Below are positions 10,501 to 18,803 of a stretch of DNA of 35,910 bases, piece by piece (position 1 is the first letter of the stretch; each line of letters starts with the position of its first letter). Both the position numbers and the translations under genes were made by a program. The notes beneath the pieces are model-generated. The model made no database searches and was not told where the DNA came from. It saw only the letters and a list, made by a program, of their open reading frames with translations. The DNA lies in contig JAUCGA010000006.1 of NCBI GenBank assembly GCA_030377865.1, forward strand, positions 73,403 to 109,312, given 5' to 3'. Source of the stretch: Anaerolineales bacterium HSG25. GTDB lineage: Bacteria; Chloroflexota; Anaerolineae; 4572-78; J111.

Positions 10501-13500
10501 TAAACGGCTCCCCCATAGCTGGCCGTGTTCGACAAGAAATGGGTGTCAGAAATGTTGATGTCGGTACTGTCTAGGATATAAAGTCCGCCGCCTGCATTAC
10601 CGTCTGCTGGACCACCACCAAGACCAGAGGCGTTCCCATCTCGTAGCTCAAAGTTTTGTATCGTTACCGCGTTGGTGTTGTAAATCAAGAGCGCTCGTCC
10701 CAAGCCCCCCGGATTTAGAATGGTACGCGATTGAGGCGGTTCCGTGAAATTATCATCGTAGCCACCGATAATGGTCAAACCGCGTTTCAGGCTGACCGTT
10801 TGACTGTAGGTTTTTCCGCTAATTTCAACCGCATGCACCCCACTACACTCTTCGGCGGTAGCCTGAATCACATCACCGACACTAGCCATCTGAATCGCCG
10901 CTTGTACACTGCCGTACAACGTCAAAGTCCGAACGATTCGAGCCTTACAGCCGGGCAGTTCATCCCAGCCAAGGTCAAACCCTTGGTTGCCCGGGCGTAG
11001 TTCATTTTGATAATCGTGGGTTAGAGGCATGGTCGGATCACCACGATCAATCAATGAGGAGCTACTTTGCAGGCTAAAATCTCCTGTATCTGGGTTAGAC
11101 ATGCGAGGGTCGTCAGTAGAGGCATTCTCTCCGGCCACGGCACTGCCGCCGTAAGGTGTGGACGCTCCAGAGATATTGTTATAGTCATAAGTAATGGCAA
11201 CCGTGCTATGCAAAACATTAGAGCCGCTATCCTCAGCAAAAATGTTGTTTCGCACATCGGCGCTGGTTTGGTCGGTTGAGACTCCGGCTCCGTTCGAGGT
11301 GGCCGTATTTTTATAGAAGGTGTTATGCCACACTCGACCACCTGCCCCGCCGATGAAACCACCCGCTCCCGTTGGAGCCGAGTTCTCCGTGATGGCGTTG
11401 TTGACAATCTGACTCACCCCACTGGCATGGTAGAATACTCCACCTTGGCTACTGGCACTGTTCTCGTAGATGCGGTTGCCGTCTATGGTCAACGTCGCCC
11501 CATCATTATAGGCCACCCCACCTAAACTGGTGGCCGTATGACTGTAGATTTTGCTACTGGTGATTGTCACCACCGCTCCACCGCCAACGTAAAAAGCCCC
11601 GCCGTTATTGGCTTTTCCACCTCGAAGGTCAAAACCGCCCATGCTAATCACCGCAGTACTATCTACATAGAGCAATCGCCCTTGTCCCACGGCATCAATC
11701 AGGGTTGGATTCGTTTCGGTATCAGGCTTGGCCCAACCGTCGTTTGTGTCGGTGTAACCACCACGAATAACCATGTTTTTGGTCAGCAATAGGGTCTGGT
11801 TGAGGGTGGTTCCGCCCACTTGTTGCGGTTGCACGCCTCGACATGCACCGGCCACTCGTAGCTCTGCACCCGATGCGGCGACATCTGCGGCACGTTGCAG
11901 GCTTCCATAGGTTGGCTCAAGGCCGTTAATGCGGACAAAACAGCCCCCAATTTCCGATGCTCCAATATCAGCATGCTGATTGGAGGGTCGTGGAATCTCA
12001 TCAAGGTCATAGATGAGCGGACTGTTCGGGTCAGCCTTGTCCTCCACCGGCGAGCCGTCAGCCAGACGCAGATAGCCCGATTCAAACAGTACCTCGGTTT
12101 TGAACTTGGGATCGGTGCCTAGCACGTTACCTGTTCCGCCTCCACTGGCTTCACTAACCTCATTTTGGAAGCTGTTGTTATAATCAAACTGCGAAGCCGC
12201 GTTCACCACTCGAATCCCACTGCCGGTACCGGCGCTATTGTTAAAGAAAATATTACTGTTGATGATGGCTCCGGTACCACTTGTATCATGATACACCCCA
12301 CCCCCTTGACCATTGGCCGAGTTTTTATAGAGGGTGTTGTGGCGCAGTTGCATGTTGGGGCTGAGGTTGTATATCCCACCACCGTTGGTGTTGGCCTTGT
12401 TCGAGGCCAAAATCGTGTTATAGCTAGTCAGGGCCGCGGTCGCTTGGTTATACAACCCACCACCCTGAAGGGCTTGGTTGTTAATCAGGTAACTGCGGTC
12501 GAGGGTCAACCGAGCGTTATTATCGTTATAAAATCCAGCCCCATTACCACCGGCGATGTTGTCGGTCATGGTAATTACCAGACCATTAAACTGAGCCTGA
12601 TTATAAACCGCCGCTCCTTGTTGACTGGCTTGATTGTTAAACCACCAAGCACGATAGCTGTCGATGATACCATCAGCATTGTATATCCCGCCTCCATCTT
12701 GGCTGGCCTCATTACCGCCGAACCAAGTCTGAATACCTCGGTCGTTGCCAATCGTAACGGTTCCTTCAATGTTGTACAGTCCGGCTCCGTTAGCGGCAAT
12801 GTTGCTCAAGAAGATTACACCGTCGATGTTTAGGGTTTGACCCTGATTCAATACTCCACCGCCATGATCGTCTAGTCCTGCAAAACTACCGCCTTGGTCA
12901 GCCTGACCATTCGTTAGAGTCAGGTCGAACAGTTGCACCACCACGCTGCCACTAATCACCGCGACTCGTCCTTGGTTCAGAGCATCAATGGTACTGGTAA
13001 AGGTGCGAGGTTTGTTTTGTTTTTCAAAATTCTGATTAAAGCCCCCTTCGAGGGTGACGCTTTTGTTGATATAAACCGCTTGCTGAATCGTTTCTCCGGC
13101 TACTTGGCGACTCTGTACCCCTCGACAGGTTCCAGCAATGTCAATTTGGTCTCCGTCTTGAGCCATGCTCATAGCATCCTGAATCACGCCGTAAATAATT
13201 GCTGGTTCACGCCGAATTCGGACAAAACAGCCGCCCGCTTCATCGGCTCCCATGTCAAACCCTTGGTCGATGGGGCGCTGGTTGCCGTCAAAATCGACTG
13301 GCAATCTAATATCGGTAATCGGCAATCGTAAATCGTTATCCCCCTTATCAATCGCCGGTGAACCGAGATTCAGGTGCAGGTCATTTTCGCCCGGGTTGAT
13401 AAAACTAGGGTCTTGGCCGGTTATACTACCTGTTCCGAGCGTTTGGTTGCTGTCACCGTTCTGGTTGTTCTGGTATAGGTTGTGATGCGCGGTTCCACTG

Positions 13501-16500
13501 GCTCGATGCAGGCCACCGGTGGTAGCCGCTTGTCCGCCCGCCAAAATATTGTTGATGACACTCAATCCACCACTAGCTTGGTAGATGTGTCCACCACTGC
13601 CGCTGGCTTGATTGTTGAACAGCGTGTTATGGTAGACGGTCAGCGTACCGTTTTTGCTATATAGCCCGCCTCCGTCGCCACTGGTGGCGGTGTTACTATA
13701 AACATAGCCGTTATACAGGTTAAAACTGCCCCCGTCATTGTAAATCGCTCCGCCATTGGTAGCACTGTTGCCGCTTAGGGTGGTAGCCGACAATGTCGTG
13801 TTCGAACGCAAATTATAAACCGCCCCGCCTTGGTTGGCGCTGGCATTGGTGACGGTGATTCGTTCTAATACTAGGTCGCCTCGGTTCAGGTAGATACCTC
13901 CGCCGCGACCGGTGGCGTTAGTATTGTTGATGTGTACATCGAGCAGATAGGGTATGCCGCCGCTGGTGCTGTCGATATAGATGCCGCCCCCTTGAGCCGC
14001 TTCACTGCCCTCGACCAGTAGATTTTCTAACCGAGGTGAGGAGCTACCTTGAATATAGATACCCCCTCCGGCCGCGCCGGTGGCTTGTCCGTTCTTGAAC
14101 GCTAGTCCTTCAATCTCAAGCTCAAACATCGAAGGCACGTTCTGAATCCGCAGACTGCGCCCTAAACCTTGGGCATCAATGATGGTGTTGTTCGGGTTAA
14201 TAACCTGCTTACTAAAATCTGGAGTATATCCACCGCGTAAACTGACCGCTTGGTTAATTAGCAGGTCAGCATCCTCATACAACCCTTGGGCGATCAAAAT
14301 CTCATCATCATTGGCCGTTTGGCTCAAGGCATAAGAGACAGTTTTACATGGCACTGTTTTATCCGTACAGTTGTTTCCTTCGTCGCTTCCGGTTGTCACC
14401 ACATGCCGCGTCCCAATCGTAGCCTGAGCAGTGGTCGTATTAACCACTTTGCTTTCGACTTGGGTATTTTGCGAGGTGGCAATGACCGTCATGATGTCTT
14501 GCACCCCTTCAGCCGCGCTTTGACCCACGGTCATGGCAATTTCGATTTTAGCCACACCACCCGGCCCAATCGTTAAGGTCGGTGTGGTTGGTGGAGGGGT
14601 AATCAGTTGACCCCAACCCCGACTATTGGCGCTTTGTCCAAACTCGATGACAAATGTATCTTCGGTCGCGGCGGTGTTGGTTAAATAATGGGTATATGTC
14701 AACACCTCGCCCGGTTTGGCGCTCTCGTCGTAGCTTGGCCCCATTTGCGAGACACTGCCCGCAATCACATCGGTTTGGCTCTGGTTGACCGCGGGATTAT
14801 CTATCGCCGTCGCTGACACAATCGTTCGATTATCGGTCTCTGCTGATAGAGGGTCGGGTACTGTGACCACAATTTGGATGAGACGACTTTCGCCATTTGC
14901 CAACTCAACCGTGGCTGACTGGCGATTTTGGATTGGCGATTTTAGATTTTGGATTTCAGATTGATCCGGCACGTAGGGTGAGCTCGTCGAACCCGCCCCC
15001 GTCCCTTCGGCAGGCTCAGGGGACGCAGATTCGCCTATTCGTGCCCCGCTGACCTGAATCTGGACTGCCCAGCCCTCACTATTACTAGCCGTTACCTGAA
15101 AACTAGCGGTTCCAGCGGGAATGTTGCTGATGTTCTGGAGCGTATGTTCAAAAATAACGGTTGTGCCTTGCACCTCATCAACCAGCAGTGGGCTGTTAGA
15201 GGCGGCTCCAAGGTCAAGCCCCAAATAAAGTTGACTCTCGTCAGCTCCAATATCGGAGCGCCCCCCCGCGGGCAGAGGACGATTGTCGTAATCCATGTCC
15301 TTTGGCACGCTAGAGGCAGGGTCGGCCTGCCCAATTAGGCCGGAGCTGTTATAGTCTAAATGGAAATTACCACTGCCGGGGTTCTCAAAACCCGGGGTGA
15401 CGTTAAGCAGGGCGTTAAATCCGGCTGAACTGTTGCTCCCAAAATCGTTCGGATTATTTCCAGAGTAGCCGTTGTAATCATTCGCAAATCGGTTGGGATT
15501 AGTCGCTTGCAAGGCGTTACCGCTGTTCTGCACCAAAGCCGAGTTTCGCAGGCTAATTTTTCCGGCTCCATTGCTGTAAATGGCTCCACCTTCAGCGGCC
15601 TGATTCTGATAAAAGGTGGCATGGTCAATATTGACCGTACGTCCCTCATCAACATAAATACCGCCCCCTTGAGTCGTGGCTTGGTTGCTGTAAAACACCA
15701 TGTTGACCAGATTAAGAGTGCCGTCGCCGGTTACATACAACCCGGCTCCATTTGAGGCTGAACCGCCGGTTACGTGCATGTTCTCTAACGTTACCTCGGC
15801 TCCGCTACCGTTGATAAAGAAGGCTCGCCCGCTATTTTCGGCATCAATCACGGTTGGCCCGTATGTGGGAGTGTCCCAATCGTTAACCGAGTAGCCCCCT
15901 TGCAGAGTGACATTTTTGTCAATCAGACCAATCTGCGGCGCGCCTTCCTGCACCGGATCAAACAGGTCGGTACATGTCCCCGCGACCTTAATCACCGCGT
16001 CATCACTAGCTTCATTAACTGCATCTTGGACGCTGGTATAAATTTGGGTGGCCGAAAGATGGGTAAAACAGGTGGAGTCGAGCAGGTATTCGTAAGCGCC
16101 TCGGTCAAAACCGGAGGGGAAGGGACGCACGTTATCATCGAGGTCGTCGGTCACGCCAATATCGGTACCACTATCAACCGCTCGTGCCCCAAAAGTCAAA
16201 TGGAAATCTTGGTTTGCTTCGTTAACGAATTGAGATTTAGCCGGAGTATCGGTGTTGTTATTGCTTCCCGAAATACCGTTATCGTTGTTGGGGGTGTTGT
16301 CATACACGTCACTATAGGAGATACTGCCGATGGTGCCACCTTCGAGGAAGCCAATACCGCCGTCGGTTAGGGCACCGTTATTCACAATTAAACTGTTTAT
16401 AATATTGATTGAGCCTTGACCATCTCCTGTCGGATAGACGAGAATCGCTCCCCCGGCATTACTTGTTTCGTTGCCGTAAAAGGTGTTATGTTGTATGGTC

Positions 16501-17345
16501 ACACTTCCGCTGGTGTTTAGGATAAGTAGTCCACCACCACCAAACTGGTCAGCAGTTGTCGTTTGGTTATCGTAAATCAGGTTGTTTTGCATGGTGACAA
16601 TACTGTCATCATTGGTCGAAATACCCCCACCCGCTGATTTAGCACTGTTGCCATAGATTTTGTTTTTACGAAGAATTACCGTTTCCTTTTCAATGGCAAC
16701 CCCTCCACCAATCAGTTCGCTACTGTTGTTGTATATCTCATTACTAATGAGGATCATGTCGCCGCCTTCAAAGTTGACGACCCCGCCGCCAGCACCAGTA
16801 GCACTGTTATCATAAATTTTGTTCTGTTCAAGCGTAACCGTTCCACCGGCATTTTTTACGCCGCCACCGCCATCGCCAGCAACAGTTCCGTTGATAATAT
16901 GGAATCCGCTGATTAGTACTACACCAGAGCTAATATCAACCGCGCGCTCGGTGTTTTTGCCGTCTATTTTGGTTGGGTTAGCAATCGGGTCTGGTATATC
17001 CCAATTGAGCGTCGAGTAGCCCCCTTTGAGGCTAAGATTATTATTGATAGTGACCGTCGCATAAGTGCTGGCCGCGACCCGAATCTCTTCGTCTCCAACG
17101 ACCATGTCGATGGCATGTTGAATCGTTGCACATGGTTGGTCTTGACTACACTCAATGTTGTCGGTGTCGTCACCACTAGGAGCGACGTATAAAATGACTG
17201 GGTCTTGGGCGTGTGTTGTTTGGGGCATAAAAGAGCTTATCAAAGCGGCAAAAATGAGTAACCCTAACCCCCAACTGAGCATGGCGCGATGTAAGTTTGT
17301 GGACACAGCAACAAAACGATTTGACGGCTTTATTTCAGATTTCAT
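4575..17345 (-). CDS. giant secreted beta-helix / choice-of-anchor Q / PKD / CARDB surface protein
   Basis: This 4256-residue protein is exported: an N-terminal signal peptide (hydrophobic core about residues 25-40, ending THA) is followed by eight right-handed beta-helix modules. Approximate spans are 45-422, 425-702, 982-1369, 1372-1797, 1801-2130, 2133-2540, 2542-2943 and 3214-3556. Modules open with an IYGS(I/V)QxA...GDxIxxAxGxCxGV segment and a GGY/GGF turn, run through GGGxYN-type pmp-like repeats, and mostly close with a DxGAxE signature of choice-of-anchor Q proteins. NEW3-like domains lie at about 703-982, 2949-3214 and 3553-3660, with GW and VTVP motifs. Four PKD/Ig-like domains (TYTWQA) span about 3661-4040. 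A Pro/Thr-rich linker and a CARDB domain (4119-4232) end the protein; no membrane anchor follows. The start is the ATG ending at 17345, 9 nt after GAGG; the longer reading uses TTG. Adhesion is the likely role, by inference. Confidence 0.85.
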   Translation of the reverse strand: MKSEIKPSNRFVAVSTNLHRAMLSWGLGLLIFAALISSFMPQTTHAQDPVILYVAPSGDDTDNIECSQDQPCATIQHAIDMVVGDEEIRVAASTYATVTINNNLSLKGGYSTLNWDIPDPIANPTKIDGKNTERAVDISSGVVLISGFHIINGTVAGDGGGGVKNAGGTVTLEQNKIYDNSATGAGGGVVNFEGGDMILISNEIYNNSSELIGGGVAIEKETVILRKNKIYGNSAKSAGGGISTNDDSIVTMQNNLIYDNQTTTADQFGGGGLLILNTSGSVTIQHNTFYGNETSNAGGAILVYPTGDGQGSINIINSLIVNNGALTDGGIGFLEGGTIGSISYSDVYDNTPNNDNGISGSNNNTDTPAKSQFVNEANQDFHLTFGARAVDSGTDIGVTDDLDDNVRPFPSGFDRGAYEYLLDSTCFTHLSATQIYTSVQDAVNEASDDAVIKVAGTCTDLFDPVQEGAPQIGLIDKNVTLQGGYSVNDWDTPTYGPTVIDAENSGRAFFINGSGAEVTLENMHVTGGSASNGAGLYVTGDGTLNLVNMVFYSNQATTQGGGIYVDEGRTVNIDHATFYQNQAAEGGAIYSNGAGKISLRNSALVQNSGNALQATNPNRFANDYNGYSGNNPNDFGSNSSAGFNALLNVTPGFENPGSGNFHLDYNSSGLIGQADPASSVPKDMDYDNRPLPAGGRSDIGADESQLYLGLDLGAASNSPLLVDEVQGTTVIFEHTLQNISNIPAGTASFQVTASNSEGWAVQIQVSGARIGESASPEPAEGTGAGSTSSPYVPDQSEIQNLKSPIQNRQSATVELANGESRLIQIVVTVPDPLSAETDNRTIVSATAIDNPAVNQSQTDVIAGSVSQMGPSYDESAKPGEVLTYTHYLTNTAATEDTFVIEFGQSANSRGWGQLITPPPTTPTLTIGPGGVAKIEIAMTVGQSAAEGVQDIMTVIATSQNTQVESKVVNTTTAQATIGTRHVVTTGSDEGNNCTDKTVPCKTVSYALSQTANDDEILIAQGLYEDADLLINQAVSLRGGYTPDFSKQVINPNNTIIDAQGLGRSLRIQNVPSMFELEIEGLAFKNGQATGAAGGGIYIQGSSSPRLENLLVEGSEAAQGGGIYIDSTSGGIPYLLDVHINNTNATGRGGGIYLNRGDLVLERITVTNASANQGGAVYNLRSNTTLSATTLSGNSATNGGAIYNDGGSFNLYNGYVYSNTATSGDGGGLYSKNGTLTVYHNTLFNNQASGSGGHIYQASGGLSVINNILAGGQAATTGGLHRASGTAHHNLYQNNQNGDSNQTLGTGSITGQDPSFINPGENDLHLNLGSPAIDKGDNDLRLPITDIRLPVDFDGNQRPIDQGFDMGADEAGGCFVRIRREPAIIYGVIQDAMSMAQDGDQIDIAGTCRGVQSRQVAGETIQQAVYINKSVTLEGGFNQNFEKQNKPRTFTSTIDALNQGRVAVISGSVVVQLFDLTLTNGQADQGGSFAGLDDHGGGVLNQGQTLNIDGVIFLSNIAANGAGLYNIEGTVTIGNDRGIQTWFGGNEASQDGGGIYNADGIIDSYRAWWFNNQASQQGAAVYNQAQFNGLVITMTDNIAGGNGAGFYNDNNARLTLDRSYLINNQALQGGGLYNQATAALTSYNTILASNKANTNGGGIYNLSPNMQLRHNTLYKNSANGQGGGVYHDTSGTGAIINSNIFFNNSAGTGSGIRVVNAASQFDYNNSFQNEVSEASGGGTGNVLGTDPKFKTEVLFESGYLRLADGSPVEDKADPNSPLIYDLDEIPRPSNQHADIGASEIGGCFVRINGLEPTYGSLQRAADVAASGAELRVAGACRGVQPQQVGGTTLNQTLLLTKNMVIRGGYTDTNDGWAKPDTETNPTLIDAVGQGRLLYVDSTAVISMGGFDLRGGKANNGGAFYVGGGAVVTITSSKIYSHTATSLGGVAYNDGATLTIDGNRIYENSASSQGGVFYHASGVSQIVNNAITENSAPTGAGGFIGGAGGRVWHNTFYKNTATSNGAGVSTDQTSADVRNNIFAEDSGSNVLHSTVAITYDYNNISGASTPYGGSAVAGENASTDDPRMSNPDTGDFSLQSSSSLIDRGDPTMPLTHDYQNELRPGNQGFDLGWDELPGCKARIVRTLTLYGSVQAAIQMASVGDVIQATAEECSGVHAVEISGKTYSQTVSLKRGLTIIGGYDDNFTEPPQSRTILNPGGLGRALLIYNTNAVTIQNFELRDGNASGLGGGPADGNAGGGLYILDSTDINISDTHFLSNTASYGGAVYVDSDSQLVVGHERNPAFNVNPHSSEFINNSADQGGAIYNDGKLWLKETDLTLNTAQQGGGVYNNGSDGFVDMGTRLFNNTATADGAGVYQGGGKLRLWNSMLYRNNAVNGAGVTVVTGTAEIYHNSFHANIATGQGGGVYFSGGNPNIRNNSFDGHEAPAGGAIYGSGGGTVTVDYNNYYNNLNTVGGSVTTGTHALAVEPNYTSSADGNFALREDSLLINAGLDVGVPYDGIPYEDEVPPSPRPINAAPDIGADEYDACLVQLVRTEKIYGSIGSAMIDVQEGDTLRLAMGECQETASVQIDNLTIEGGWPKDFVPPDPLLLGKTTINAQQQGRPMTVDNVAEVYLNNLILTGGQADKGGGLLSRASYLILNGSNIVSNTAVDGGGLYIETGNPVHIDSVDINNNTATNNGGGAYCASGRTLFFGGEIQDNVAAQDGGGLYSATGSEVDMTGGASIARNIAGRHGGGNYVAAAVFSLRNKRFVANSATENGGGFYVAEGGTIFLANLVLINNKGVNGGGIYRDATGLGELQHLTFWGNIASQQGGGIYNAGSELTLNASIMESNVATGTVESNGIQAEAEVSVSYTSRYDNSYAGQVTLGEGNLDDLPTLFFPFSGGELTKNSPVVDAVPNDKSSVPIEEDKDAFLVQRPKICQKDMGAMEFRVWRELLWTTDGSTRQDVPAESSTRYTLAVENNSRQLRGGAEYLLENIEDSGTGYTETIYLTAESSQGWAIFPEQPEMGIFTPTTEAVFDLAPGQIATVTVQVTVPGNSASGETDITNLVARAEYWNKNADSSCVTDEGEDTDTAVIGLTSPNLTTVASADVQVEIGPAQVGSARPGELINYTHFITNVGNSTDTYRLIPKPGLYASALVTPTEVTLSPGESRQLLLSVMINDESASGLTDLSSAIAQQVVDNSNITPVEATVVNQTQILVHNGTRYVLLDGGQDWLQDERQGSLDPTTPLLMDNNCTQPNVAPCGTLAQALSQSQHGDTIKIAAGTYSETIVLTRSVTLQGGHDENNWEANPPDHLQFPTILAPTSGRAVHVHAGQTVGLERLIIQGGTATGLGGGPSGEDVGGNIFHEGDSLEINTSRISGGQATLGGGLYSGAGELIIRNSILHDNQGGAAYMQSGSAWVENSTFFQNQAPSSGSGQALTVGAGSDLTARSNIFANNGENSVLVQAGSRQVTTIDYNLYHGGDSVSGASAGSNQVTADPQFTNSGSNPPNLKPQENSPAIDKGDPTTNVGLMPYDYGNEPRRSGLIPRVDIGAYEFYVERPFEFVTDSDIVAPIGGTVSISHTLSNMTDVADTYTLISDNPQGWIQVPAGQIEVGPQQSKLVVVTVTVPVDVAVGSQDITIITATSQNNSSALGFVIDRTTAGAIQLNLAVNGPTTGQVGLTYQFTARVSPDNVTQPITYTWQATNQTTVINPNRNLQDTASLTWDTPGTKQITVIADNGQSQTTKNHTIVIDQVSTPPLTVTIGGYGFGLIDRNYQFMAEVTPSDAQLPLTYEWTATDQSGITNTVSGLTNAVNFTWSSMGNKTIEVTVSNGQSTAQANFVIALTDQAIPPTSIAVDGITAGVIDTEYEFDATTNLENTTQPVTYTWQASGQAVIKTPRQRDLTVPNAGLTSSANFSWAKAGTHTITATVTNEAGSASTTYAVIITNEPVTPTAVVISGPAAGETNQNYEFTADVSGPTTTQPLTYIWQATDQQEKPQTNNLQDVVTFRWLTAGTKFITVSVTNQTNQAVVDSYEFGVKVANRLTYLPTLLREDDGAATATHTAIPVDTETPVPVDTETPVPGETPTDTPVPVDTATATLTPDRPPVQTATPTPTSYLPDLIVEQFVINNLGNNTYQAEVTVRNVGVAPVSVGNNFYVAIYVDGLNSEPPIFWGAQGSWFDVGQSRTFSQQFSAADIGGSGARQFFAWADPWNDVGESNENNNLRDYGTVTITSLSADGGLRIKPSTGPKPTPTNEP
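14919..15026. repeat. two dispersed repeats carried in frame inside the giant gene
   Basis: Inside the first NEW3-like domain lies a stretch of intergenic-style repeat DNA: the ATTTTGGATT/TTTTAGATT repeat (14921-14961), then GTAGGGTGAGCTCGTCGAAC and CCCTTCGGCAGGCTCAGGG. The reading frame continues through it, adding roughly 39 residues (ESASPEPAEG... to ...SPIQNRQS). The equivalent domain in module 7 lacks them. Confidence 0.7.
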
Positions 17346-17520
17346 TGATAACAACCTCTATTTTAACATGATAGATGAAAGGGAGAACGGTGACTGGTGA
17401 TTCTAAAATCACAATGTTACAGGTCACTTCTTTCCCTTAGAGTTGTTCGGGAGTAAAGGAGTGCAGAAGCTGAGGGATTTCCAAGGAAATAAATCTCCCA
17501 AACTGATTAAATTCTCTATG

Positions 17521-17595
17521 TCATTCCCGCATGCTTTTAGCGGGAATCCACATTCTGCATACAAATGGATGCCCGATAACAACATTCGGGCATGA
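17521..17595. repeat. 75-bp two-hairpin repeat, copy B (upstream of giant gene)
   Basis: The inverted partner of 4411-4485, with the same two hairpins (ATTCCCGC..GCGGGAAT and TGCCCGA..TCGGGCA). It lies about 175 bp upstream of the start codon of the giant gene. Confidence 0.8.
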
Positions 17596-17627
17596 CATTT
17601 GGGAGGTTTATTTTCTTGGAGTTACCT

Positions 17628-17695
17628 GATTGCTTTTGCATGTTTGTTTCTGGCAAAAGCAATCAGCTTTTGCACTCCGTATATCTCGATGTTGA
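17628..17695. repeat. GCAAAAGC/GCTTTTGC hairpin repeat
   Basis: GATTGCTTTTGC (17628-17639) pairs perfectly with GCAAAAGCAATC (17653-17664). The second arm continues into CAGCTTTTGCACTCCG and TATCTCG. Two tandem relatives of this unit lie at 20543-20622. The rest of the 670-bp spacer 17346-18015 holds the 75-bp repeat, this repeat and the coding remnant at 17865; I see no clear promoter for either flanking gene. Confidence 0.65.
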
Positions 17696-17864
17696 GTTTT
17701 TTATGAGACGATTAGTTATTCCCGAACAGGTCTCTTAACGACACAATATTTTGGGGCATAATAGTGATTTAATAACTGTTTTATCAACAGATTTATACCG
17801 TTTCAATTATACGTGTAAACAGAAACCATTACAACCTTAGCAATGAGTCCTAAATAGCGGTCTT

Positions 17865-17987
17865 ATGCGGGCACTTCCCCAACTACTCTATACGCTCGGT
17901 AAAATGGTGTTTGAAATTGGACAGCCGGACCAGATTGAGCCATACTTACGGGCTAAGGAATTGAGATTAATTTGTGGGTCAAGATGA
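17865..17987 (+). pseudogene. TPR-like coding remnant cut by an AGGAAT element
   Basis: An open frame reads MRALPQLLYTLGKMVFE, then IGQPDQIEPYLRAKEL, resembling the last helices of a tetratricopeptide repeat protein (LYTLG..., Q...PYL..A..L). It runs directly into AGGAATTGAGATTAA (17956-17970), one terminus of the AGGAAT element family, and stops at TGA 17985-17987. There is no ribosome binding site of note and no longer frame upstream (TGA at 17844). It is best read as the 3' scrap of a lost gene. The similarity is short, so the TPR label is tentative. Confidence 0.4.
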
Positions 17988-18015
17988 TGTTGACCACCAC
18001 AAAAGGAACGATAAA

Positions 18016-18723
18016 ATGACAAAATCAACTGTAGCACAAATCCGTAACCGTTTTGATAACGATGTAGACCGTTTTTCCAATTTAGAGACCGGCCAAACTG
18101 CCGTGATGGACACTTTGCTGTTGTTAGATGTCGTGACCGGCGCGGCGGCACAAATCAATCCCCAAGCCAGCCACGTATTAGATGTAGGTTGTGGTGGGGG
18201 GAACTTTACCATGCGCCTTTTGCAAAAACTGCCTAACCTGAATGTCACCTTGGTCGATTTAAGCGCCCCCATGTTAGAGCGAGCCAAAAGCCGAGTAGCC
18301 AAAGTGACCTCCGGTCAGGTTGACACTCAGCAAAGCGACATTCGCGAACTGACCTTACCAACTGCCCAGTTTGATGTGATTCTGGCCGGTTCGGTTCTGC
18401 ATCATCTACGCACCGACACCGAATGGCAAGCTGTTTTTGACAAGTTCCATGCCGCCCTAAAGCCCGGTGGCTCGGTATGGGTATCTGACCTGATTGAGCA
18501 TGACCTCCCCCAAATTCAAGCCCTAATGTGGGCTAGATACGGCGACTATCTGGTCGATTTTCAAGATGAAGCCTATCGAGATAAGGTCTATAGCTACATC
18601 GAACAGGAAGACACGCCTAAGTCGGTGCTGTATCAAATCGACAGGATTCGCCAAGCCGGATTCAGTCAGGTCGAAATCTTGCACAAAAACAGTTGTTTCG
18701 CCGCTTTTGGTGGGGTTAAATAA
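18016..18723 (+). CDS. class I SAM-dependent methyltransferase
   Basis: A 235-residue soluble methyltransferase of the Rossmann-fold class I type. Motif I is VLDVGCGGGNF (about 54-64), the acidic ribose-binding residue is D81 in VTLVDLS, motif III-like QSDIREL is at 106-112, and a VLHHL block (127-131) precedes LKPGG. This order is typical of small-molecule or tRNA-modifying members (Methyltransf_12/25 group), but the substrate cannot be told. The start is the ATG at 18016, with AAAGGA 8 nt upstream; the upstream ATG at 17974 lies in element-derived sequence and has no ribosome binding site. Downstream is a repeat-rich spacer, then the promoter of the FGE gene, so it is probably its own transcription unit. 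Confidence 0.85.
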   Translation: MTKSTVAQIRNRFDNDVDRFSNLETGQTAVMDTLLLLDVVTGAAAQINPQASHVLDVGCGGGNFTMRLLQKLPNLNVTLVDLSAPMLERAKSRVAKVTSGQVDTQQSDIRELTLPTAQFDVILAGSVLHHLRTDTEWQAVFDKFHAALKPGGSVWVSDLIEHDLPQIQALMWARYGDYLVDFQDEAYRDKVYSYIEQEDTPKSVLYQIDRIRQAGFSQVEILHKNSCFAAFGGVK

Positions 18724-18741
18724 ATCTTGCAGGGTTTGTCT

Positions 18742-18802
18742 TAAACACCTCCGAGGAGAAAAACACACCTCGGAGGAGAACGACTTCGCGTCCTCCGAGG
18801 TA
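18742..18802. repeat. CCTCGGAGG palindromic repeat
   Basis: Contains CACCTCCGAGGAG, CACCTCGGAGGAG and CGTCCTCCGAGGT in alternating orientation, so it can fold into alternative hairpins. It belongs to the same family as 2401-2480, 21880-21920 and 23820-23855. Confidence 0.6.
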
Positions 18803-18803
18803 T

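Noticed and set aside
7135..12833. Many open frames of 60-220 codons on the plus strand across the giant gene
   Set aside because: They are antisense shadows of the repetitive minus-strand gene, with no ribosome binding sites and no protein-like composition.
17346..17520. Possible promoter for the giant gene
   Set aside because: No -35/-10 pair with acceptable match and spacing was found on the minus strand in this interval.
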